Below, in pieces: positions 6,064 through 10,971 of a stretch of 10,971 bases of DNA; position 1 is the first letter of the stretch; each line of letters begins with the position of its first letter. The notes beneath the pieces are model-generated. The model saw nothing but the letters and a program-made list of their open reading frames with translations. It had not been told where the DNA came from and ran no database searches. Source of the stretch: an uncultured Collinsella sp. (lineage in GTDB: Bacteria > Actinomycetota > Coriobacteriia > Coriobacteriales > Coriobacteriaceae); contig URZJ01000045.1 in assembly GCA_900552395.1 (NCBI GenBank), forward strand, positions 1 to 10,971, read 5' to 3'. Both the position numbers and the translations under genes were made by a program.

Positions 6064-7197
6064 ATGGCAAAGGTAAAAATCAGCGACGTCGCGCGCGAGG
6101 CCGGGGTTTCGCTGGGCACGGTTTCCAACGCGCTCAACCACCCCGAAAAGCTGCGCCCCGAGACCCTCAAGCTCATCAACGAGACCATCAATCGCCTTGG
6201 CTACCTGCCCAACCAAAGCGCCCGTCAGCTCGCGGGCGGCGCCACCAAGTCCTTTGGCCTGGTGCTCCCCCGTCTCGATCACGGCTTTTCGCTCCAAATC
6301 GCCAGCGGCGCCCACAACGAGGCCCGCAAGCACGGCTACGACCTGCTCATCGCCAACGCCGATAACGACGATATTCTCGAGGACCATTACCTGCGCTACT
6401 TTATGGGCACCCAGATGTCCGGCGTCATGGTTCAGCCCATGGCATCCCCCGACTGGCACCCCGCCATGACCAAGATGCCCGTGCCGATCGTCCATCTGGA
6501 CATCCATTGCTCCGAGCCCGGCTACTACGTAGCGGCCGACAACGAGGCCCAGGGTCGCATCATTGCCGAACTTGCCATCGCCCGCGGTGCACGCCATATC
6601 ACCGTTGTGGGTAGAGCAGCATTTATGCAGCTCACCCTACGCGTGCTTGGCATTCACAAGGCCCTCGCTCTGCACCCCGATATCAAGATCGAAGTCATCG
6701 ACGCCGGCGAATGGAATACCGCTGCCGACGGCTACGGCATCGGTGCCCAAATCGCCGAGCGCCCCGCGAACGAACGCCCCGATTTTGTCGTCGGCCTGAC
6801 CGACGTGTTGGCCTCGGGCGTTATCTCGGCGCTGGTCGACAAGGGCATCTCTGTACCCGGGCAAGTACGCGTAGCAGGTTGCGATGGCAACCCGCTCGCT
6901 TGGAGCGGATCGGTCCCGCTCACTACGGTAGCGCCCCCGGGCTACGAGATTGGCCGCAAGGGTGTCCAACTGCTGATGGAGCAAATCGAGGATAAACCTG
7001 CCGCCAAGACCAAACGAGTCCGCATCGGCTCCGCCGCGCGCACCGTCACCACGGTCACGGCCACCGAGGACATTAATCGTCAGGAGCTCGTGCGCCCCTT
7101 CTTGCTCGAGCGTGTGAGCACCCAAAAGGCCGAGCAGCACCCGACGGGCCCATCCGCGGCCCCAATAACCGACATCAACCTGGGCGCCTACTTGTAA
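6064..7197 (+). CDS. LacI-family transcriptional regulator
   Basis: A 377-residue sugar-type regulator. The N-terminal helix-turn-helix is at residues 5-24 (ISDVAREAGVSLGTVSNALN from residue 6). The hinge is YLPNQSARQLA (47-57). A periplasmic-binding-protein-like effector domain covers about 63-328 and contains VGLTDVLASGVISAL (243-257) and VAGCDGNPLA (270-279), the equivalent of the family's GFDD/P-LA region. The tail after about 330 is 40-50 residues longer than in typical LacI proteins. The ATG at 6064 is chosen because AAAGGGG ends five bases before it and the HTH begins at once; the frame is open far upstream, but only as the antisense of glmS. No sugar gene is adjacent, so the effector cannot be read from context. 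Divergence from glmS makes an amino-sugar link possible but unproven. Confidence 0.95.
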   Translation: MAKVKISDVAREAGVSLGTVSNALNHPEKLRPETLKLINETINRLGYLPNQSARQLAGGATKSFGLVLPRLDHGFSLQIASGAHNEARKHGYDLLIANADNDDILEDHYLRYFMGTQMSGVMVQPMASPDWHPAMTKMPVPIVHLDIHCSEPGYYVAADNEAQGRIIAELAIARGARHITVVGRAAFMQLTLRVLGIHKALALHPDIKIEVIDAGEWNTAADGYGIGAQIAERPANERPDFVVGLTDVLASGVISALVDKGISVPGQVRVAGCDGNPLAWSGSVPLTTVAPPGYEIGRKGVQLLMEQIEDKPAAKTKRVRIGSAARTVTTVTATEDINRQELVRPFLLERVSTQKAEQHPTGPSAAPITDINLGAYL

Positions 7198-7198
7198 C

Positions 7199-7240
7199 AA
7201 AAAACGCCGCAACGGAAACAGGCCCGCTGCGGCGTTTTTT
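7199..7240 (+). terminator. Intrinsic terminator of the LacI-type gene
   Basis: A 13-base stem, AAAAAACGCCGCA (7199-7211) and TGCGGCGTTTTTT (7228-7240), has a 16-base loop and ends in a run of six T. It begins one base after the stop codon. The matching A-run on the other arm could let it work on both strands. Confidence 0.93.
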
Positions 7241-7285
7241 ACTGGCCCCATGTGCCCTCCCCGTTTAGCCGGACCTGCAGCTACG

Positions 7286-7412
7286 GATATTTATGGAATG
7301 TAATCCATTTTTCATTAACTTTTTTGTTAAAATAGATTCAATTCCATATTTTTAGATATTTCCTATAAGTATTGATTTTGCTCCAGTTTTTTCTCGCCAA
7401 GAAAGGGGTTTC
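7286..7412 (+). promoter_or_regulatory. AT-rich leader of the ATPase gene
   Basis: This stretch is strikingly AT-rich compared with the rest of the window. It contains two small inverted repeats: ATGGA-atgtaa-TCCAT (7293-7308), and TTAAC (7315-7319) with GTTAA (7326-7330) around six T. TATAAG near 7374 and TAAAAT near 7328 are possible -10 hexamers, but no convincing -35/-10 pair stands out. AAAGGGG (7402-7408), four bases before the ATG at 7413, is the ribosome-binding site. Confidence 0.4.
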
Positions 7413-8653
7413 ATGAATCTGATTGATCGCAAACAGTACCTCGACTGGCTCATTTCGTGGAAAGACTCGCACGTCATCAAGGTCGTTTCGGGCGTGCGAA
7501 GGTCCGGCAAATCAAAGCTATTCGAAATCTACCGTAGCTACCTGCGCGATCATGGAATCACAGGCGACCAGGTTATATCCCTCAACTTTGAAGACCTGGA
7601 GTTCGAGTCGCTTACGTCGTATAGAGCGCTCTACGACTACATTTCCGCCAGACTCGTCCCCGATAAGATGAACTACGTTTTTCTGGACGAGATACAGCAC
7701 GTCGAGCATTTCGAAAAAGCCGTCGACAGTCTTTTTATCAAGGACAATGTCGACCTCCACATAACCGGTTCCAACGCTTATCTGCTCTCGAGCGAGCTGG
7801 CAACTTTGCTCTCCGGCCGCTACGTAGAGCTCAAGATGCTGCCCCTATCCTTTAAAGAGTTTTGCTCGGCAAAAACCAATGACGGAAAGGCTCCCGCGCA
7901 GTTTATAGAAGTGATGGCTTGCGAGGGCGGTTGTGTGACCGGTCCTTGTACATAACCAGGGGCTCTTTTCCCTTTATCGCCGAGACGGGTATTCAGGGAC
8001 CCCAGGCGCGCGATTATCTTATGAGCCTCTACGATACCATCGTCATACGCGACGTTATCGAACGCCTGAAGGTCTCGGACGTCCCGACCCTGCGCGATAT
8101 CACCAAGTTCCTACTCCATAGCATTGGAAACCGGATCTCGATTAAAAAAATCTCCGACACGCTCTCGTCCAACGGCAACAAAACCGACCAGAAAACCGTA
8201 GCCAAGTACCTCAAAGGCTTAACAGACAGCCTTGTGCTGTACTTTGCTCCGCGCTATAACGTGCGCGGTCGGCAGCTTCTTTCAACAAACGGCAAATACT
8301 ACGCCGTTGACCTTGGACTTAGAGGCGCTCTCGTCAAAACCCAAAGCAGCGATATCGGTCATATCCTCGAAAATGTTGTTTATCTCGAGCTCCTACGCCG
8401 TGGATACGACGTCTACGTGGGCGATATCGACGGCGGGGAAATTGATTTTGTTGCCCTAAACTCAGACGAGACAGCCTATTTTCAGGTTTCAGCCACAACG
8501 CTCGACGAAACTACCCTCAATCGAGAGTTGGCCCCCTTTAAGAAAGTCCGAGACAACTACCCCAAGACGCTTCTTACGCTCGACACGCTGTTTGCGGACG
8601 CGAACTACGAAGGAGTCCGCAAGCGCAACGTGATCGACTGGCTCCTGGAGTAG
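7413..8653 (+). pseudogene. AAA ATPase with DUF4143 domain, frameshifted
   Basis: Two overlapping frames encode the two halves of one known protein type. Frame one (7413-7955, 180 residues) has Walker A GVRRSGKS (27-34), Walker B YVFLDEIQ (88-95), ITGSNAYLLSSELATLLSGR (117-136; sensor and arginine finger) and LPLSFKEF (143-150). It then runs into unrelated residues and a stop. Frame two continues from about 7949 with YITRGSFPFIAETG and the DUF4143 half, including YDTIVIRDVIERL and the nuclease-like GEIDFVALNSDETAYFQVS. If the 38 bases at 7911-7948 are taken out, the frames join as QFIE-YITRGSFPFI and give 400 residues, the usual family length. That supports a small insertion (my inference). 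No slippery heptamer is visible for programmed shifting. Such ATPases are common, often mobile, and of uncertain role. The AT-rich leader suggests gain by transfer. Confidence 0.85.
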
Positions 8654-8692
8654 ACCGAGACTGGAGTCACAGCTCGGCCCCTGAACAGCCAT

Positions 8693-8729
8693 AACCACCG
8701 CAAAGGGGACCGTCCCCCTTGCGGTGGTT
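8693..8729 (+). terminator. Strong hairpin after the ATPase pseudogene, possible terminator or REP-type element
   Basis: AACCACCGC (8693-8701) pairs with GCGGTGGTT (8721-8729). The pairing continues inward through AAAGGGGA and TCCCCCTT with one mismatch, leaving only a 3-base loop (about 16 pairs). GGTTTCTC follows on the plus strand, a short T-run, so termination of the ATPase transcript is plausible. The core AAAGGGGACCGTCCCCCTT is related to that at 5914-5948, so it may instead be a dispersed repeat used as a terminator. Confidence 0.6.
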
Positions 8730-8757
8730 TCTCATTTGAACGCTACAGCGTCGAGTC

Positions 8758-8785
8758 GTTGCGTGGTTTGGCAAAACCGCGCAAC
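8758..8785. repeat. Perfect-stem hairpin in the gap after the ATPase
   Basis: GTTGCGTGGTTT (8758-8769) and AAACCGCGCAAC (8774-8785) pair over 12 positions, one a G-U in plus-strand RNA, with a 4-base loop GGCA. No T-run follows on either strand. It lies 28 bases from the hairpin at 8693-8729. Its role is unknown. Confidence 0.55.
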
Positions 8786-8984
8786 TAAACTGGCGGCAAA
8801 CGACCTCGACAGGCACTTTCAAAATCTTGGCGACCTTAAGGATCGTGTCAGTCTGGCTGACCAGGCAGGCAGCCATGTGGTGAGTCGGGCCGTCAACGTC
8901 CTCGCCCTCGACAACCACAAACTAAAAGTTGCCGTCACCGTCCCGCGGGATCGGGTGCGGGATATGGCGACTCACGTGCGAACG

Positions 8985-9635
8985 CTAGCGCACGGCCTTG
9001 ACCGCGGCCGGCAGATCGAACAGCGTATCGAGCACAGCCTCGCAGCCATCCACCACGTCCTGCGGCAGCGGCACGATGTCGGGAACGGCAAAGACGTGGC
9101 AGCCGGCCGTGATGCCCGAGACGCAGCCGTTGCGGGAATCCTCGACCACGGCGCACTCCTCGGGGGCAAAGCCCGCGCGCTCGCAGGCGAGCAGGTACAT
9201 CTCAGGGTCGGGCTTGCCGTGTACGACGTCCTCGCCGCAGGTCACCGTCTCAAACTTATCAAAGAGGCCGACCATCTTAAGGTTGCGCTCGGCGGTAACA
9301 TGGCGCGACGACGTCGCAAGACCCACGTGATAGCCCGCAGCCAGCAGCTCGTCCAGGCACTCGGCGGCACCGCCCTTAAGCTCCAGATCGGTCTTGACCA
9401 TCTCGTCGCGAATCTCCTTGTGACGACGATAGATCGCCTCAGCGGTTTCGCGGCCGCCGTAATGCCCATCAAGGATGCCCATGACATCGGGCAGCGTGCG
9501 ACCGATAAACTGATGGATCAGCGCATCATCAATCGCGAATCCCAGCTCGGCCGCGCCCGCCTTCCACGCCTTGATACCCAAACGCTCGGTATCGACCAGC
9601 GTTCCGTCCATGTCGAAAATAACGGCCTTGATCAT
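8985..9635 (-). CDS. HAD-superfamily phosphatase or phosphomutase (beta-phosphoglucomutase-like)
   Basis: A 216-residue cytoplasmic HAD hydrolase, subfamily IA. All four motifs are present. Motif I is FDMDGTLVD (7-15) with nucleophile D8 and acid/base D10. Motif II is ATSS (107-110). Motif III is K141 in HGKPDPEMY (139-147). Motif IV is VVEDSRNG (163-170) with the metal-binding E165 and D166. A helical cap domain covers about 16-85. The length and motifs fit the beta-phosphoglucomutase/phosphatase group; the substrate cannot be read from sequence. The start at 9635 has GGGGGA five bases upstream and begins directly at the first beta-strand. An upstream open stretch to 9722 crosses an AT-rich promoter region and is not protein-like. 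The gene diverges from larE. Confidence 0.92.
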   Translation of the reverse strand: MIKAVIFDMDGTLVDTERLGIKAWKAGAAELGFAIDDALIHQFIGRTLPDVMGILDGHYGGRETAEAIYRRHKEIRDEMVKTDLELKGGAAECLDELLAAGYHVGLATSSRHVTAERNLKMVGLFDKFETVTCGEDVVHGKPDPEMYLLACERAGFAPEECAVVEDSRNGCVSGITAGCHVFAVPDIVPLPQDVVDGCEAVLDTLFDLPAAVKAVR

Positions 9636-9689
9636 ATCGGTCCCCCATCGCTTCGCGCTGCTGTACTCCCGCAACTTTACCGCACCTGT

Positions 9690-9735
9690 AAATTTGTATA
9701 TAACGTATATAGCATATTGCACTTTCGTTACATAG
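9690..9735 (-). promoter_or_regulatory. AT-rich promoter region of the HAD gene
   Basis: This short AT-rich stretch holds overlapping TATATA-type sequences (GTATATAACGTATATAGC on the plus strand, about 9696-9713). It lies about 60-80 bases upstream of the HAD start, in the 173-base gap to larE. Several -10 hexamers are possible on the minus strand, and I cannot choose one. Confidence 0.3.
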
Positions 9736-9746
9736 ATAGAAGTCTT

Positions 9747-9774
9747 ATGACAAGCGGCTCGGTAGGATTATAGT
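9747..9774 (+). promoter_or_regulatory. Promoter of larE
   Basis: ATGACA (9747-9752) and TATAGT (9769-9774) each match the -35 and -10 consensus at five of six bases, with a 16-base spacer. The start of transcription would be near 9781, giving a leader of about 28 bases. This is the best-looking housekeeping promoter in the window. Confidence 0.6.
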
Positions 9775-9808
9775 TTTCGACCGAGTACTCAACGGCAAGG
9801 ATCGATTC

Positions 9809-10687
9809 ATGCTTTCAGACACCACCGCACCTGCAGAGGGGCTTCAGGACAAACTCACAGCGCTCGAGCAGCTGCTTTTGGCATACGGACGCGTCGCCAT
9901 CGGCTTTTCCGGTGGCGTCGACAGCAGCTTTTTGGCCGCGGTCTGCGCCCGCATCATGCCCGCCAGCACGCTTCTCGTTCACCTCACCACGCCGCTCATC
10001 GGCACGCCCGAGCAGGCTTCGTTTGAGCGGGCGGTTGACGGGCAGACCGATGAGGGGCCGCATTTTAAGCTCCCCGTGCTCAACCTCTCGGTCGATCAGC
10101 TGCAGCTCCCCCAGGTAGCCTGCAACGACGCCGACCGCTGCTACCACTGCAAGCGCGCCGGCTTTACCGCCATCGTCAATCACGCCAGGTCGCTGGGCTT
10201 TCCCACCGTTATCGACGGCAGTAACGCAAGCGACCGCGGCGACTACCGCCCCGGCATGCGCGCCGCCCAGGAGCTCGGCGTGCGATCGCCGCTCATGGAG
10301 GTCGGCTTTACCAAGGACGAAGAGCGCAAGCTGCTGCGCGCCTGGGGATACCCCGTCTGGAACCTGCCAGCAGGAGCCTGCCTGGCCACGCGTGTCCCCA
10401 CGGGCGAGGAGCTCACGCGCGAGAAGGTCGATGTGATTCGCGCCTGCGAGGACTACCTGCACGACCTTGGCCTGGACCAGGTCCGCGCACGCCTCGTCGG
10501 CGGCTGCATGCATATCGAAGCCGCCCCCGCAGATGTCGCCAAGCTTACCGCCCTCGACGGCACCGCCATCGATGCCGAGGGCAAAACCCCGTTGCCCGCC
10601 GCCATCGAGTCCGCGCTGCGCGAGCTGGGCTGCAACCATATCTCCCCCGAGGTCACCCCCTACATCCACGGCAACATGAACCTTTAA
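9809..10687 (+). CDS. larE: ATP-dependent sulfur transferase LarE
   Basis: A 292-residue PP-loop enzyme. LarE adenylates the carboxylates of pyridinium-3,5-biscarboxylic acid mononucleotide and replaces them with thiocarboxylates. This is the second step of the nickel-pincer nucleotide cofactor of lactate racemase and related LarA enzymes. The ATP site is SGGVDSS (34-40). Further family motifs are DGSNASDRGDYRPGM (136-150), GVRSPLMEVGFTKDE (157-171) and ACLATRVPTGE (190-200). Cys191 is at the position of the sacrificial cysteine of the Lactobacillus enzyme. With C111 and C114 (DRCYHCK, 109-115) it gives a three-cysteine set like that of LarE types proposed to hold a [4Fe-4S] cluster; this is recalled knowledge, not shown here. 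AAGGA lies seven bases before the ATG. No larB, larC or larA is in the window. Confidence 0.93.
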   Translation: MLSDTTAPAEGLQDKLTALEQLLLAYGRVAIGFSGGVDSSFLAAVCARIMPASTLLVHLTTPLIGTPEQASFERAVDGQTDEGPHFKLPVLNLSVDQLQLPQVACNDADRCYHCKRAGFTAIVNHARSLGFPTVIDGSNASDRGDYRPGMRAAQELGVRSPLMEVGFTKDEERKLLRAWGYPVWNLPAGACLATRVPTGEELTREKVDVIRACEDYLHDLGLDQVRARLVGGCMHIEAAPADVAKLTALDGTAIDAEGKTPLPAAIESALRELGCNHISPEVTPYIHGNMNL

Positions 10688-10699
10688 GTTACGCCGTTT

Positions 10700-10749
10700 A
10701 ACCTACCAAAAAGGGACAGGTTTATTTTGGCAGGTTTTATCTGGGGAAA
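10700..10749 (+). repeat. 50-base dispersed hairpin repeat, copy C
   Basis: Arms AACCTACCAAAA (10700-10711) and TTTTGGCAGGTT (10725-10736) flank the 13-base loop AGGGACAGGTTTA, with the same 13-base tail as the other copies. It is identical in reverse to copy B. One arm position is mismatched on this strand and becomes a G-U pair on the other. It starts 12 bases after the larE stop codon, a position like that of copy A after the GntR gene. Confidence 0.9.
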
Positions 10750-10763
10750 TATCGCAGGGCAAC

Positions 10764-10808
10764 CGCCTCTCTAGCATCCATCTATCTTTGAGAGACACTA
10801 GAGAGGCG
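10764..10808. repeat. Perfect 11-base inverted repeat between larE and the right-edge gene
   Basis: CGCCTCTCTAG (10764-10774) and CTAGAGAGGCG (10798-10808) are perfectly complementary around a 23-base loop. It lies 12 bases past the stop of the minus-strand gene at the right edge and 76 bases past the larE stop, so it could end both transcripts. Neither side has a T-run, so termination is uncertain. Confidence 0.5.
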
Positions 10809-10820
10809 ACTCAGCCACAT

Positions 10821-10971
10821 CTACCTCTTCCGATAGCGGCGGTTGCGGCTCGTCGATGAACCCATTACTTCAATGAGTCCTTTATCCGCCATTTTTGGCA
10901 GATGGTAACGGACGGACGAAAACTGGCATTCCGTCTCTCTAAACAAGGTGCTTATCTCTCTAACTTTGAGA
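10821..10971 (-). CDS. C-terminal end of a protein with a winged-helix-like segment (cut by window edge)
   Basis: An open minus-strand frame enters from the right edge and stops at TAG (10823-10821), giving 49 residues. The visible part begins LKVREISTLFRETECQFSSV and continues RYHLPKMADKGLIEVMGS, then a basic tail, SRNRRYRKR. The pattern of helix, helix, then HL-x-KM-x-x-KGLIE followed by a basic wing resembles a winged helix-turn-helix, as at the C-terminus of Fic proteins, of AlbA-type ATP-binding proteins, or in MarR/ArsR-like regulators. Too little is present to name the protein. Confidence 0.6.
   Translation of the reverse strand, partial: LKVREISTLFRETECQFSSVRYHLPKMADKGLIEVMGSSTSRNRRYRKR

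Larger units (their letters stand above)
8667..8918 (-). pseudogene. Possible gene remnant or small unknown ORF downstream of the HAD gene
   Basis: A minus-strand frame of 83 codons opens with GTG at 8918, two codons after an in-frame TAG. The part from 8918 to about 8786 (VVEGEDVDGPTHH, then TDTILKVAKILKVPVEVV) has G/C-rich third positions and sensible amino-acid use, like real genes here. It is also in the same register as the HAD gene just upstream. The last third runs through two hairpins and does not look coding. There is no ribosome-binding site. I recognise no family. It could be the tail of a decayed gene. Apart from this and the two hairpins, I see nothing in 8654-8984. Confidence 0.3.

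Noticed and set aside
7919..7955. Programmed -1 frameshift in the ATPase gene
   Set aside because: The frames are in the right relation, but no X-XXY-YYZ slippery heptamer lies in the overlap, and the joined product would carry residues that do not fit the family.
8724..9773. Plus-strand open frame of 349 codons opposite the HAD gene
   Set aside because: It is codon-aligned antisense of the HAD gene, which has all four catalytic motifs.
9815..10669. Minus-strand open frame of 284 codons opposite larE
   Set aside because: Antisense shadow of a recognised enzyme; its composition is rich in G, A, V and D with no motif.
1..10971. CRISPR array, tRNA or rRNA genes, prophage or defence island
   Set aside because: The repeats are dispersed, not evenly spaced. 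No cloverleaf, rRNA segment, transposase, integrase or recognised defence set was seen.

Overview
The window is bacterial DNA, G+C-rich (about 60% by eye), with tightly packed metabolic and regulatory genes. Codon choice, the gene families and the many short G-rich intergenic hairpins suggest a gut actinobacterium of the Coriobacteriia, most likely Collinsella. That placement is an impression from sequence style, not a database match. I see no rRNA, tRNA, CRISPR array, transposase gene or phage gene.

Layout. The left edge (1-284, minus) holds the N-terminal part of an unrecognised basic protein. Next, on the minus strand, is a Fis-type regulator (369-1586) whose AAA+ domain has lost its ATP-binding and sigma-54-contact motifs. 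It lies downstream of a YeiH-family membrane transporter gene (1860-2894, minus), and an unusually structured 273-base gap separates the two. A GntR/FCD regulator (3058-3789, plus) diverges from the transporter and is its likely local regulator. Convergent with it is glmS (3904-5751, minus), the first enzyme of amino-sugar and cell-wall precursor synthesis, with a strong terminator at its 3' end and a cluster of inverted half-sites upstream. A LacI-family regulator (6064-7197, plus) diverges from glmS and has a promoter, a LacI-type operator and a terminator of its own. An AT-rich stretch then leads into an AAA ATPase/DUF4143 gene broken by a frameshift (7413-8653, plus). After a hairpin-rich, gene-poor stretch come a HAD phosphatase/phosphomutase (8985-9635, minus) and, divergent from it, larE (9809-10687, plus), a sulfur transferase of nickel-pincer cofactor synthesis. 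The right edge (10821-10971, minus) is the C-terminal end of a protein with a winged-helix-like segment.

The clearest unexplained pattern is a 50-base dispersed repeat present three times: 3788-3837, 5965-6014 inverted, and 10700-10749. Two copies are identical and the third differs at two bases. Each is a hairpin beside a gene end or promoter. Two other hairpins (5914-5948 and 8693-8729) share a related core with each other and may belong to a wider family. The broken ATPase gene, the degenerate Fis regulator and the nested inverted repeats at 1712-1811 are the other points worth a second look. I find no convincing new multi-gene system; most genes here look like ordinary chromosomal genes.
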